Origin: Paracerasibacillus soli
GTDB taxonomy: Bacteria; Bacillota; Bacilli; Bacillales; Amphibacillaceae
NCBI RefSeq assembly: GCF_034006335.1
Contig: NZ_JAWDIQ010000001.1
Length of the DNA stretch: 64,000 nucleotides
Strand: one strand, 5' to 3'
Shown: in pieces, positions 29,886 through 41,080 of the stretch
How positions within the stretch are numbered: the first letter of the stretch is position 1
Layout of the letters: each line of letters starts with the position of its first letter
Made by a program: the position numbers and the translations under genes
Notes under the pieces: generated by a model
What the model was told of the DNA's origin: nothing
The model's input: only the letters and a program-made list of their open reading frames with translations
Database searches by the model: none

Positions 29886-30392
29886 TTACTCCATCTTTTT
29901 ATTCGCTTCATCACCAATGGATAAAGAGAAAAGGAAAAGAAGGTTTGCAACAATTGTCGGAAACAAACGGTGTACCACATAATCTTGCCAAGATATTTGT
30001 ATAATCCCCATCACATAATAAATGGACTCAATTGAGATATCCACTATCGCTACACCTAAAATAACAAATAACATGGTGGAAAAGAAATTAACCTGCAAAA
30101 AGCGCGATACGCCATGAATTAAATAAATTGTAACGGCATAGGTAAACATATATACACCTAATATACCTGTATATACCGTATCTATTAAAAAGCCAAAAAT
30201 GGCCGCAAATACGACAGCATGATGCGTTTCTTGCTTGTCGTAAAAAAGTGCAATGATAATCAACCAAACAAGTACCCAATGCGGCACAATTAAGAACGAT
30301 CCGATTAACCATTTATTAGGTAATATTTCTAGTGCTACTCCTTCTAGAATTAATAAGAGGAATAAAATAAGCGTTATATATAGGCGCTTCAC
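29886..30392 (-). CDS. mreD: Rod-shape membrane protein MreD
   Basis: 168 residues with five to six membrane helices, almost no soluble loops. It sits in the MreBCD elongation complex. Overlaps mreC by 4 bases and precedes minC by 75 bases. Frame intact. Confidence 0.92.
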   Translation of the reverse strand: MKRLYITLILFLLLILEGVALEILPNKWLIGSFLIVPHWVLVWLIIIALFYDKQETHHAVVFAAIFGFLIDTVYTGILGVYMFTYAVTIYLIHGVSRFLQVNFFSTMLFVILGVAIVDISIESIYYVMGIIQISWQDYVVHRLFPTIVANLLFLFSLSIGDEANKKME

Positions 30393-31267
30393 TTTTTATC
30401 CTCCCCACTCGTATCTTCATCAGGGTTTGGTAAAGTACGCGCTACTACTATGACATGATTCATTTCATACATATTTGCAGCAGGCTCTACTAATGCTGTT
30501 TTTGTCAGACTATATTGATCAGGTATAACATCTTTTACAGTTCCGATGGGCAGACCTGACGGAAAGACCCCACCTAGTCCTGAAGAAAAAACCATATCAC
30601 CTTTTTTTAATTCCTTATCAGATTCCTCGATAATTCGAAAAAGTAAGGAGTGCGTCTTTTTGTCATATTCCTCAATAAGGCCAAAAGTGTCTTTGGCATC
30701 TTCTCTAGGTATTGTAGCTGATATACGATTAAACTGATCAAAACCCGTTAACAACTGCACAGTAGACGTAAAATCACTCGTACTTTGTATTTTCCCAATC
30801 ATACCTTCAGCAGTAATAACAGCCATATTAGGTTTCACACCATTTTTTTTACCTTTATTGATGGTTACCTGATCAATCCATCTTTCGGGCGATCGGGCAA
30901 TTACCGTCGCCTGAATCGGATTATAATCACGAATAGAGTCTGTTTTGTCTATTATCTTTTGTAATTCATCATTATCTTTTTTTAATTCTTGTGCTTCATA
31001 AATTAAACTTTTATATTCTGCAAGTTTTTCCTTCAGTATTTGATTTTCATCATAAGTGTTACGCATATCATCAATGTTATAAAAGAAATCTGCCACATAT
31101 TTAATAGGTTTATGTATGACAGATTGAACCCAACCAACCGTATCATTAATAAACCTTTCCGGTAGCGATAATTCTTTACGATCCTTTAATGAAAAACCAA
31201 TAAGGGTGACAAATAAAATCACACCTATTAATAAAATAAATAATCTTTTCTTTCTTAAAAATTGCAT
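30389..31267 (-). CDS. mreC: Rod-shape-determining protein MreC
   Basis: 292 residues: one N-terminal membrane helix (about 8-27), a coiled coil (about 70-110, KEKLAEYKSLIYEAQELKKD), then the extracytoplasmic beta-barrel pair with GLVGKI-like VITAEGMIGKIQ and GDMVFSSGLGGVFPSGLP. It scaffolds the elongasome. Frame intact. Confidence 0.95.
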   Translation of the reverse strand: MQFLRKKRLFILLIGVILFVTLIGFSLKDRKELSLPERFINDTVGWVQSVIHKPIKYVADFFYNIDDMRNTYDENQILKEKLAEYKSLIYEAQELKKDNDELQKIIDKTDSIRDYNPIQATVIARSPERWIDQVTINKGKKNGVKPNMAVITAEGMIGKIQSTSDFTSTVQLLTGFDQFNRISATIPREDAKDTFGLIEEYDKKTHSLLFRIIEESDKELKKGDMVFSSGLGGVFPSGLPIGTVKDVIPDQYSLTKTALVEPAANMYEMNHVIVVARTLPNPDEDTSGEDKK

Positions 31268-31281
31268 ATAAGAACACCTAC

Positions 31282-32320
31282 TTATTCAACAGTTGGACGA
31301 GATGAAACATTCGGGTGTGAACGAAAATGTTGAATGTATTCTAAAGATTTTCCTGTTCCGACCGCGACACAATCTAATGGGTCCTCCGCTATAAAAACTG
31401 GAATCTTTGTCTCATCGCTTATGACTTGTTCAAGATTTTTTAATAATGCTCCACCACCCGACAGGACAATTCCTCGGTCCATAATATCAGCAGCCAATTC
31501 AGGTGGGGTTTTTTCTAAAGTTGACTTCACAGCATTTACAATAGCATAAACCGATTCTTGCAATGCTGTTGCAATTTCTTTAGCTGTTATCGTAATGGTT
31601 TCTGGTAAACCAATAGGAGATCTCGCCCACGAATCTCGACTTCCTCATCTGTTGTAACGTTGCCTGCAGATCCAATCTCAAATTTTATTGATTCCGCAGA
31701 ACGTTCCCCTATCATGAGGTTATGATTTTTTCGGATATATTGAATAATCGCTTCATCCATATTATCTCCCGCTGTGCGGATAGATTGGCTTGTAACAATG
31801 CCTCCTAAAGAAATAACAGCTACTTCCGTTGTTCCACCACCAATATCTACAATCATACTACCGGTCGGCTCCCAAACTGGTAGGCCTGCTCCAATTGCGG
31901 CCGCAAATGGTTCGGCAATAGGGAATGCGTCTTTCGCACCTGCTTGCTTTGTTGCATCAATGACTGCTCTTCTTCCACCATCGTAATGCCGGATGGCACG
32001 CAAATCATCACGCTTGGTTTCCCAGCAAAAAAAGATCGCTTTCGCATTGCTCTTTTCAAGTAATATTTCATCATGATAGCTGTAGTATCATAATCAGCAA
32101 TAACACCGTCACGCATCGGACGTACGACAGAAATATTACCCGGTGTTCTTCCAATCATATTTTTAGCTGTTCCACCAACGGCCTCTATTTCACCAGTTTC
32201 AATATTTTTAGCCACAACTGATGGTTCACGCATTACAACACCTTTTCCTTTGACAAAAACAAGTGTATTAGCTGTACCTAAATCTATCCCTAAATCTTGT
32301 GTAAAGTTAAACAATCCCAA
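31282..32320 (-). CDS. mreB: Actin-like rod-shape protein MreB (two frameshifts)
   Basis: Polymerising ATPase that orients cell-wall synthesis. About 346 residues. Phosphate 1 GIDLGTANTLVF, phosphate 2 VDIGGGTTEVAV and adenosine motif LSGGGALL are all present. Breaks lie near 31970 (AA for AAA, should read VEERAVIDATKQAG) and near 31614 (LLIGLPETITIT expected). Both are repaired by one base each. As the gene is normally essential in rod-shaped Bacilli, sequence error is likelier than loss. It begins the mreBCD-minCD operon. Confidence 0.95.
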
Positions 32321-32510
32321 TTATATTCTCCCTTTCCATGTACCTCTCTACAAACCCATTGATTGATTATCTTATATGTAGCATAACTATTACGATTTAT
32401 TTTATGTAGAATCAAAAAAAATAGCATTTTCGCATGGGATTAATTAGATAAAGCAATCACACGTATGTATTCTCTATTTAAAATAACCGTAAAAGTACCA
32501 AATTTTAAGA

Positions 32511-32549
32511 AGCGCCACATTTCACTCGATTGAAATTGGCGCTATTTTT
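32511..32549. terminator. Hairpin between radC and mreB
   Basis: Two nested arms (AGCGCCA / TGGCGCT and ATTTCA / TGAAAT) give a long stem with a T run on the plus strand. It lies 3' of radC; the mreB promoter should lie in the remaining gap up to 32321. Confidence 0.65.
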
Positions 32550-32595
32550 AGTCCGTCTATTCAATTATACGAAAAAAGTAATAAAATTGATAGTA

Positions 32596-33285
32596 CTATA
32601 AATACCCTTTTTCTTTTAATGATACAAATTTACGATCACCAATGATTAAATGATCTAGTAATTCAATTCCAATCATTTTTCCGGATTCAGCTAACCTTCT
32701 TGTCACATGTATATCTTCTTGTGATGGCGTGGGGTCGCCAGAAGGGGTGATTATGTGCAACGATAATAGATGCAGCGGAACGTTTTATTGCCTCTCGGTA
32801 CACTTCTCTAGGGTGCACGATTGAAGCGTTTAAACTACCAATAAAAATTGTTTGGCGATGGATAATTTGATTTTTCGTATTTAGAAAAATTGCCACAAAA
32901 TGTTCTTGTTTTAATGTACGCATTTCCTCCATTACATAATCAGCACCATCTTCTGGTGAACGAATCACATATTGTTCATTGGCTTGAACTTATTTAACCT
33001 CTTACCTAGTTCCAATGCAGCCAATATGACTACTCCCTTAGCATCTCCTATTCCTTTAATTGCTGTTAACTCTTCAATTGTAGCATCTTTTAGTAGCTTA
33101 AGACCTTCAAAATGCATGAGCACCCGAGTTGCGATCGTTGTAACAGATTCATCCCGTGTGCCGCTCCCTAACAGTATGGCAATCAGCTCTTGATTCGATA
33201 AATGCTCAGCACCTAAATTTAATAACCTTTCACGAGGACGGTCTTGTTTTGGCACATCTTTTATTTTAATAGTCGAAACAGGCAT
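32596..33285 (-). CDS. radC: DNA repair protein RadC (two frameshifts)
   Basis: JAB-domain protein next to mreB; its role in repair is debated. About 230 residues. An N-terminal helix-hairpin-helix (IEELTAIKGIGDAKG) and the JAMM motif (AHNHPSGDP after repair) are visible. A missing base near 32990 gives NKVQANEQYVIRSPEDG when restored. A surplus C in the CCCC run at 32744-32747 breaks the JAMM region; removal restores the TPSQEDIHVTRRLAESG end. The usual neighbour maf is missing here. Confidence 0.93.
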
Positions 33286-33444
33286 ATGCGCTCCTCCTTT
33301 TTGCCTTTAAGCATAACGAAGGAACGTATGAACGGCAAATTGCCAAAATACGAAATTAGGCGGTGTATTCATTTGAAATTCTTCATTCCTTCTAAGTAAA
33401 AGAAGAAAGTATATTATCTTTAATTGGTAATTTCAGCTATTACA

Positions 33445-34336
33445 TCATTCTTTTAATGATTGTTCATAATACTTTGCCATATATAATAATAGTTGTTGTT
33501 TATTCTTCAAATTTCCCAGTTCTAGTTGTTTAAGCAATGGTTCCATTCCTTGCACAATGAAGTCCGTACGATTAGATGGTGAGTCCCCTATTAGTTTTTT
33601 CAACTGTTCTTCATAGGAGTCATCTTCTTGTTTTAACATCTGTTGCCATAAAGTGTGAAATTTCGTATACCATGTATGCTCCGCTTTTGATAATTCTATT
33701 GTAATTTCGTCCACTTGTAATGGTTTCACAAATGTTTCAAATGATTCATCTTGCATACTTTTTACTAATGTCTTCGCTTGTTGTTCTGTTTCTGCCAACC
33801 CTACAAATAAGAAATACTGACCTTCACGTTCCCACACCACTCCTGCATGTCCAACTTTCAGGAATTGTTCGGCCCCTGACTCTGCATTTACTTGTTCAGA
33901 AAAAAGTCCACCTTGCAGCACAAACATTTGCAACGGTTGAAGCGTATACTTTTCTTTTGCCCCTCGTTGCTTATCTTCAGCATCTGATTCCATATCGCCA
34001 CTAGTAGAATTGTATTGATTTGAATATTGGGGTTCAGATGTTTGTTGATTGTCAAGATTACTAAACATCTTTAACATAATAATACCAAATAACGATCCAA
34101 TTATAATAGCTGAAATAGAAGCAACGAAAAACTTTTTTGATCATAACAGGTACATCACGCCGCTTTTTCTCTTTATTATATTGGAAATCTGTATAATTCC
34201 GGTAAAAAGATGGTATTTCTTCTTCACTTCTCTGTTGATTCTCTATACTTTCAAGGGCCGCTGCGTGCTCCCTGCTCGTATGGTCTTTTTGCGTATGCTC
34301 ATTTAACTTCACTACGATGGATCGTTTTTCTTTCAT
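33445..34336 (-). CDS. spoIIB: Stage II sporulation protein B, SPOR-domain (one frameshift)
   Basis: Helps septal peptidoglycan thinning at engulfment. Begins MKEKRSIVVKLNEH, followed by one membrane helix (FFVASISAIIIGSLFGIIML, read in the repaired frame) and a SPOR-like C-terminal domain (LQPLQMFVLQGGLFSEQVNA). The A6 run at 34133-34138 has one A too many. About 296 residues. It occupies the B. subtilis position between maf/radC and folC, though comC is absent. Confidence 0.85.
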
Positions 34337-34433
34337 CTCTTCCCCTCACTTTACTAGATTCCTATGTTTTATAATCTAGCATATAAGCGATAAAAAGTAA
34401 GGGGAATTTTGTCGGTGTCCCTTTGACAATTTT

Positions 34434-35722
34434 CTACATTTTATTTACTTTTCGTAAATAAGTACGAACAAGTGAAATGAAATGAAATGATCCGGTTATA
34501 AAGATTTGATCATGTGCTGGGTATGTACAAATTTGTTTCAACGCTTCTTGCCAATTTTCTAGAACGACTATATGGTTGCTTTCTAGTAGTGCAGCTAAGT
34601 CTTTCGCACGAATTGCTCGCGGGTGTTGAAACGACGTTGCTGTTATGGTCGAAAAAAATGGTTCGCACATATGAAGCATATTTTGTAAATCTTTGTCTTT
34701 GAACCCAGCAAATATTAAATGCCGCTTTCTACCACGAGGTAAATAATTTAAGGCTTCCAAAAATGAAGCTATCCCTGCTGGATTATGTGCGCTATCTACC
34801 ACAATATATGGATTTCTTTTTACTAACTCAAATCTACCAGGAATAACAGTTTTTTCAATAGCAGATAGAGCTTGAGGCATTTTAATTGCATAACCTTGTT
34901 GTATCAATAACACAATCGCTTGTATAGCTAATGATACATTATCAATTTGGTGTTCTCCCGCCATCGGAATCGAAACATCAAACATAGCAGTTTCACTTTT
35001 CCAGACAAATTGTTGAAGAAAATCCCGCCGTTTCAAATTTTGTGGTTTGAAACTTTCATCTATGCGGTATATTGCTGAATTTTTCCTCTTAGCTTCCCCA
35101 TTTACAACACTCCAAGCTTCAGGATCAATACGGCCAACAATAACGGGTACATGCTCTTTTATAATACCCGCTTTATGATAGGCTATCTCTTTAGTCGTAT
35201 CCCCTAAAAAAGCTTGATGATCAAGTGCTACATTCGTAATAATGGATACAGCAGGATGTATACAATTCGTCGTATCAAACCGCCCCCCCATACCCGCTTC
35301 AATAATTGCAATGTCCACTTCTTTTGCAAAATAACAAAAAGCTAATACGGTTAAAATCTCAAATTCCGTAACATGCATATCCATTTCATCTAATCGCTTA
35401 ATATTTGGGTATAACTCATTCATGATATGTATAAAGGTACCTTCTGAAATAGGTTTATCATTTTTTAAAATATGTCCAGTTAAACCAGTAATACTTGGAG
35501 ATGTAAATACACCCACTTGAAAGTTATTTGCAAGTAATGCATGATTTATGTAGGATAACGTCGAACCTTTTCCGTTTGTTCCAGCAATGTGAATGGCTGT
35601 TATTTGTTTTTGGGATGGCCCTGTAAGGCAAGTAACTGATATATTCTTTCCAATCCAGGTTTAATTCCATATTTTTTTCTGGCTTCAAAAAATTGTTGAA
35701 TTTCATCAAACTGACTAAACAT
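34434..35722 (-). CDS. folC: Folylpolyglutamate synthase / dihydrofolate synthase (one frameshift)
   Basis: Adds glutamates to folates. About 429 residues from MFSQFDEIQQFFEARKKYG (ATG 35722). The P-loop AGTNGKGST is visible after repair of a break near 35628, which lies in QLLACLTGPSQKQIT. The central Mur ligase motifs (HQAFLG, DSAHNPAG) are intact. The shadow frame upstream of 35516 is not real. It is divergent from the ATP-grasp genes, with 102 bases between. Confidence 0.93.
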
Positions 35723-35770
35723 TGCGCTCACCATCATTTCTTGAATTGTACAAAACATTACATAACATTT

Positions 35771-35776
35771 TATAAT
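35771..35776 (+). promoter_or_regulatory. Possible -10 box for the ATP-grasp pair
   Basis: TATAAT in the folC/ATP-grasp intergenic region. A TTGTAC hexamer lies 19 bases upstream, which is wide. A tentative sigma-A promoter for the tandem pair. Confidence 0.3.
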
Positions 35777-35824
35777 AGTTAAGTATAACAGATAACAAAT
35801 TGATAATGGAAAGGATAATAGACA

Positions 35825-36717
35825 TTGGCTCTTACTGGATGGATTATTTACAATGGCAGTTTAAACAGCGACAAATTTATTGACTATGCAACAATGCTAC
35901 AAGAAGCAGCCCATAGACAAAACAGCCAAACAATTATATTAAAAAACAACGAGGTACTACCAATTTTAAAGCACCAACAAATGGAATTATTTCATGAACA
36001 AAAGCTATTACCTGACTATGTTATTTTTATTGATAAAGACATTTATTTGGCCAATCAACTTGAGTTACTAGGAATTCCTGTCTTTAACAAAGCTAGAACA
36101 ATTTCGATTAGTGATGACAAAATTTTAACCTATCAAATATTAGCCAAACAACATATACCAATGCCTAAAACAATAATAGCTCCTTTATCTTTTTTTAAAA
36201 TGAATCCAGATACATTTTATCAGCTTGATAACATCATTTTACAATTAGGTTTACCTTTAATCGTAAAAGAGGCATTTGGCTCATTTGGTGAACAAGTGTA
36301 TTTAGCACATACAAAAGAAGAATTACGTGAAATCATACAAAACATTCACGGTCAAGCATTCATGTTTCAGGAGTTTATCACAACGAGCTATGGGAAAGAC
36401 TTGCGTTTACAAGTTGTTAACAATCAAGTCGTCGCTGCTATGAAACGGACATCACAACATGATTTTCGTGCTAACATAACGTCAGGAGGTAGAATGAACC
36501 GTACATTCCGACGCAAACGGAAATAGATTTAGCTGTCGCAAGTTCCCTAGCAATCGGCGCTGATTTTTCAGGTGTCGATTTATTATTCGGAGAAAACGGT
36601 CAAACTTTAGTTTGTGAAATTAACTCTAATGCACATATTCGTAATCTATATGATTGTACAGGTATTAATGCAGCAGACAATATGATAAAACACGTACTAA
36701 CTAAACTAAGTAAGTAA
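35825..36717 (+). CDS. RimK-type ATP-grasp ligase A (one frameshift)
   Basis: About 297 residues from TTG 35825 (GAAAGGA ahead). The fold is readable: an N-terminal alpha/beta domain ending FDKARTISIS-like KARTISISDDKILT, ATP-binding lid VKEAFGSFGEQVYL, then FQEFITTSYGKDLRL. The metal-binding end GVDLLF... CEINSN has the usual E-x-N. The break near 36508 needs one C (TFPTQTEIDLAVASS). It resembles alpha-L-glutamate ligases that add an amino acid to a protein or peptide end; the substrate is unknown. The gene lies divergently from folC and overlaps in operon with a second, similar ligase. Confidence 0.82.
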
Positions 36718-36730
36718 ATTGGAGGAAGAT

Positions 36731-37588
36731 ATGACGCGAACGGGTTGGCTTATTTATAGTTTAAAAGATGCGAAAACCAATCAAACATTTATTGATTGGT
36801 TTATAGAAGAAGCAGAAAAGCAAAACATAGATTTAACGTTAATCATTCGGGAATATTTACAAATTGGAATCGTGGACAATAAACGTACAATCCTATATGA
36901 ACATCAGTCCATTCATGAACCCGACATTGCAATCGTACGAACGATTGAGCCATTACTAAATGAAGTGTTAGAGGACTTCGGTATTGCTGTTTTTAACTCC
37001 GCTTATATTTCGCGTATTTGTAATGATAAAGCATTAACTCATATAGAAGTAAACAAACTAGAAATTCCTATGGTTGATACACTGTTTTTGCGAACCTACA
37101 ATGTACACGAGATACCCCCGATTCCTTATCCATTTATTGTGAAATCAACAGATGGACATGGAGGAAAGAATGTAAAACTAATACAACATACTCGTGATTG
37201 GGATATTTATTTGAATTCAAAACCAACAGGAAATATCATCATCCAAACATGTGATGTACAATTTGGAAAGGATATTCGCGTTTTTGTCGTGGGGAAGGAA
37301 ATTATCGGTGCCGTTTTGCGACAAAGTGATAAAGATTTCAGAGCAAATTTTACGCTTGGTGGCACTGCAACATGGTATAATTTATCGCAATCTGAACGTA
37401 AAATTGTACAAACGATTATCAATCACTTTGATTTTGGAATGGTTGGCATTGATTTTCTAATCGATAAACAAAATAACATACTATTTAACGAAATAGAAGA
37501 TGTTGTTGGTTCAAGAACATTAAGTAAAGTTTCAGATATCAATTTACTAGAACATTATGTAACTTGGATTTTACGAAGTTTGAAATAA
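36731..37588 (+). CDS. RimK-type ATP-grasp ligase B
   Basis: 285 residues from ATG 36731, with GGAGGA just upstream, 13 bases after ligase A stops. The start MTRTGWLIYSLKDA parallels MALTGWIIYNGSLN of A, as do SRICNDKALTH, VKSTDGHGGKNVKLI and KDFRANFTLGG. The two are clearly paralogues, most likely from tandem duplication. At the C-terminal metal site B has N-E-I-E-D in place of the normal E-x-N (E-x-E instead), which may alter Mg binding. Intact frame. Substrate unknown; a partner of A is inferred. Confidence 0.85.
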   Translation: MTRTGWLIYSLKDAKTNQTFIDWFIEEAEKQNIDLTLIIREYLQIGIVDNKRTILYEHQSIHEPDIAIVRTIEPLLNEVLEDFGIAVFNSAYISRICNDKALTHIEVNKLEIPMVDTLFLRTYNVHEIPPIPYPFIVKSTDGHGGKNVKLIQHTRDWDIYLNSKPTGNIIIQTCDVQFGKDIRVFVVGKEIIGAVLRQSDKDFRANFTLGGTATWYNLSQSERKIVQTIINHFDFGMVGIDFLIDKQNNILFNEIEDVVGSRTLSKVSDINLLEHYVTWILRSLK

Positions 37589-37606
37589 AATGAAATATCC
37601 CGCTAA

Positions 37607-37658
37607 CATAACAAACATTAGTCCAATGAATTGGACTAATGTTTGTTATGAGCCTTTT
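37607..37658. terminator. Strong bidirectional terminator after the ATP-grasp pair
   Basis: 20-base perfect stem with arms 37607-37626 and 37631-37650 (inner sequence GTCCAAT / ATTGGAC), followed by a T-rich run on plus. It ends the ATP-grasp transcript. Confidence 0.9.
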
Positions 37659-37782
37659 TATAATCTATTTATTTTATGATCTAAATATTATATTCGTTAT
37701 TGATACAGTATCCTTACCTCAATCTCCAAATAAGTTTATTCATAGTAATCGAAACAGCACCAATCCATAATGAACGAAAAAA

Positions 37783-37915
37783 AGGCCGGGACATAAAGAT
37801 CTGACCCCCCTCGTACAACTAATATAACTAGTAAAAAAACTCACCGTTTTTTTAATACTAGCTGTAGTAGTCGAGGGGCCTGACACTTTGATTTTGTCCC
37901 AGCCTCTTACTTGTA
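37783..37915. repeat. Palindromic repeat element, copy 1
   Basis: Outer arms read GGCCGGGACATAA and (at the far end) TTTGTCCCAGCC. A middle pair is CCCCCTCG / CGAGGGG. The core is CTAGTAAAAAAAC / GTTTTTTTAATACTAG. It lies between the ATP-grasp pair (+) and valS (-), at the convergence of transcription. A related copy lies at 44302-44416. Confidence 0.7.
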
Positions 37916-37943
37916 ACAAAATTTTTATCTTTAGTGCTTTTTA

Positions 37944-40584
37944 CTAACCCTTTAATTCCATTAAGCGCGCTTTTACTTTTGCTTGTTTATCCAAGTAATC
38001 CTTTTCTTTTTCCCGTTCTTCTTCAACAACTTGTTCTGGTGCTTTATTGATAAACCCTTGATTTGATAATTTTTTCTGAACACGTTCTACTTCTTTTGTC
38101 CATTTCTCTAATTCCTTTTCTAGACGGCTAATTTCTTTATCGAAGTCAATTAATCCTTCCAATGGTAAAAATAGTTCTGCACCAGTTACAACTGCTGACA
38201 TCGCTTTATCCGGTGCTGTAATTGTTGACGCAATAACTAACTCACTCGGATTTGCAAAACGTTCTAAATAGTGACGTTCAGCTTCAAGTTCATGCACAAT
38301 TTCTTCACTTTCTGCTTGAATAAGTAATGTAATTTGTTTCGACATTGGTGTATCTACCTCAGCACGAATGTTACGGACCGCTTTAATAATGGCAACGAGT
38401 CGCTTCATTTCGGCAGCTGCTTGCTCATCATGAAATACTTCGTTTACTTCAGGCCACTTTGCAATCGTAATAGAATCTCCTTGATGAGGAAGCTTTTGCC
38501 ATATTTCCTCCGTGATAAAAGGCATATATGGATGTAACATACGCATCGTCATATCAAGTACATGTGCCAGTACAGAGCGAGTCGTTTGTTTTTGGGAATC
38601 ATCCTCACCATACAATGGAATTTTTGCCATTTCAATATACCAGTCACAAAAGTCATCCCAAATAAAGTTATACAAATAACGACCGGCTTCACCAAACTCG
38701 TATTTATCGTTATTACGCGTTACTTGTTCAATTGTTTCATTTAAGCGGGTTAAAATCCACTTATCTGCAAGTGATAAATTACCCGTTAAATCGATATCCT
38801 CGTACGTGAATCCTTCCATGTTCATTAAACAGAAGCGCGATGCATTCCAATTTTATTAGCAAAATTCCAAGTCGATTCAACTCTTTCCCAATTAAAGCGT
38901 AAATCTTGACCGGGAGTTGTACCAGTTAATAAGAAATAACGTAATGAATCTGCTCCATATTTTTCAATGACATCCATTGGATCGACGCCATTACCCAGTG
39001 ACTTACTCATTTTTCGCCCTTCCGCATCACGAATTAAACCATGAATGAGCACATCTTTAAATGGACGTTGACCTGTAAATTCATTCGACTGGAATATCAT
39101 CCGGGCTACCCAAAAGAAAATGATATCATATCCAGTAACTAAAACATCTGTTGGAAAATAACGTTTGAAATCTTCAGCATCTTCATCCGGCCAGCCCATC
39201 GTGGAAAACGGCCACAAAGCAGAAGAAAACCATGTGTCTAACACATCTTCATCTTGATTCCAATTTTCAAGATCTTCCGGTGCTTCTATTCCAACGTATA
39301 TCTCGCCTGTTTCTTTATGATACCAAGCTGGAATGCGATGTCCCCACCATAATTGACGGGAAATACACCAATCACGAATATTTTCCATCCAATTGAAATA
39401 TGTCTTTTCAAATCGTTCTGGTATAAAATTAACTTTTTCATTTTCGTTCTCTTGTAAAGCTAATGCTTCTTTTGCTAATGGATCCATTTTAACAAACCAT
39501 TGTGTGGACAAATAAGGCTCTACAACTGCACCACTTCGTTCAGAGTGACCCACTTGATGGACATGTTCTTCGATTTCAAATAAAACCCCCATGTCTTGTA
39601 GGTCTTTTACAATTTTTTTACGGCATTCGAACCGATCCAACCCTTCATACTTACCGGCATTTTCATTCATTGTTCCGTCCTCATTCATCACAAGAACACG
39701 TTCTAATTGATGACGATTGCCAATTTCAAAGTCATTTGGGTCATGTGCTGGTGTAATTTTTACAGCCCCTGATCCAAATTCCATATCAACATAATCATCT
39801 GCAACAATTTCTATCTCTCTACCTACAATTGGTAAAATAACTGTTTTACCAATTAAATGTTGATAGCGTTCATCTTGAGGATGTACAGCAACAGCAGTAT
39901 CCCCTAGCATTGTTTCTGGACGAGTAGTTGCAATTTCAATCGTTTCTTTACTATCCTTAATTGGATATTTCATATGATAAAAATGACCATTCACTTCTTC
40001 ATAAATAACTTCAATATCTGATAGTGCTGTTTTCGTTTTCGGATCCCAGTTAATAATGTATTCTCCACGGTAGATTAATCCTTTTTCGTAAAGCTTCACA
40101 AATACTTCTCTAACTGCAACAGATAATCCTTCATCGAGGGTAAATCGCTCACGTGAATAATCTAAACCTAGTCCGACCTTTTCCATTGACTGCGGATAAA
40201 ATCAGCATATTCTTCTTTCCATTCCCAAACCTTTTCAACAAATTTTGAACGCCCTAATTCATATCGGTTCGTACCTTGTTCCCTTAGTTTTGCTTCTACT
40301 TTTGCTTGTGTAGCAATCCCAGCATGGTCCATACCTGGTAACCATAGAACATCGTATCCCTGCATTCTTTTCATACGAGAAATCGTATCCTGCATGGTCG
40401 TATCCCACGCATGTCCTAAATGCAGTTTTCCAGTAACATTTGGTGGCGGAATAACAATCGTAAATGGTTCTTTCTTCTTGTCACCAGTTGCTTCAAAATA
40501 CTTCCCATCTAACCAAAATTGATAGCGGCCTGCTTCGACATCATTTGGGTTATATTTCGATGGTAATGATCCTTTTTCTTCCAT
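37944..40584 (-). CDS. valS: Valyl-tRNA synthetase (two frameshifts)
   Basis: Class I synthetase that charges tRNA-Val and edits mischarged Thr. About 880 residues. The HIGH-like motif GKLHLGHAW and the KMSKS motif (RKMSKSLGNG) are present, the CP1 editing domain lies between, and a C-terminal coiled coil (EKELEKWTKEVERVQKKL) ends it. Breaks near 40184 (QWEKVGLGLDYSRERF expected) and 38849 (NKIWNASRFCLMNMEG expected) are one-base deletions. Preceded by a T-box leader. Essential gene, so errors are likely. Confidence 0.95.
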
Positions 40585-40694
40585 CTCATTTCCTCCTTTA
40601 AAAATGCTTGCTTGTTTGTTGTTAGGAACATGCCTTTATTAAGCATATTAGACCTTTGCCTACGAAATAATTTGTACTTTCATACTGAGAAATA

Positions 40695-40960
40695 TAAAAA
40701 ACCTTTCCATCCTTCTATAAAAAGGACGAAAAGGCTATTTTCCGCGGTACCACCTTTGTTCACAAGTGAAACACTTGAACACTTAAATATATCGGTATTT
40801 ATCCGGCATTCTTCTAATTCAAGTTTGGATGTTCATAGCAAACTTATTTCAAAGAAGCTGCATTAAGGACGACTTCTAAATCATGTACCTAGGAAACTCT
40901 CAGCATATATTTCCCTCTCTGAAAGGCCATCAGATTTGTACTACTCCCTATCATTTGCAT
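40695..40960 (-). promoter_or_regulatory. T-box leader riboswitch of valS (Val specifier GTC)
   Basis: The minus strand shows the T-box core AAAGGTGGTACCGCGG near 40738-40760, a terminator stem CCTTTTCGTCCTT / AGGATGGAAAGG followed by T6 (40695-40733), and stem I elements GGGAGTAG and CAGAGAGG further upstream. The specifier context reads GAAGTCGTCC; GTC at 40871-40873 would fit Val. A second GTC follows at 40868-40870, so the exact codon is ambiguous in position but not in amino acid. Confidence 0.9.
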
Positions 40961-41080
40961 TTTATATATTTAATTATTTTAGCTGTTTATTTCTACAGTA
41001 TGCACAAATATGTGTCTATTAATCATATCATATTAAATAATAACAAAAAAGTGAAGCATTTTGCAAAAAGGAGGATGATG

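Noticed and set aside
35524..35709. Separate 61-codon gene upstream of folC
   Set aside because: It is the off-frame reading of the folC N terminus; the true frame starts at 35722 and carries the P-loop after repair of one base.
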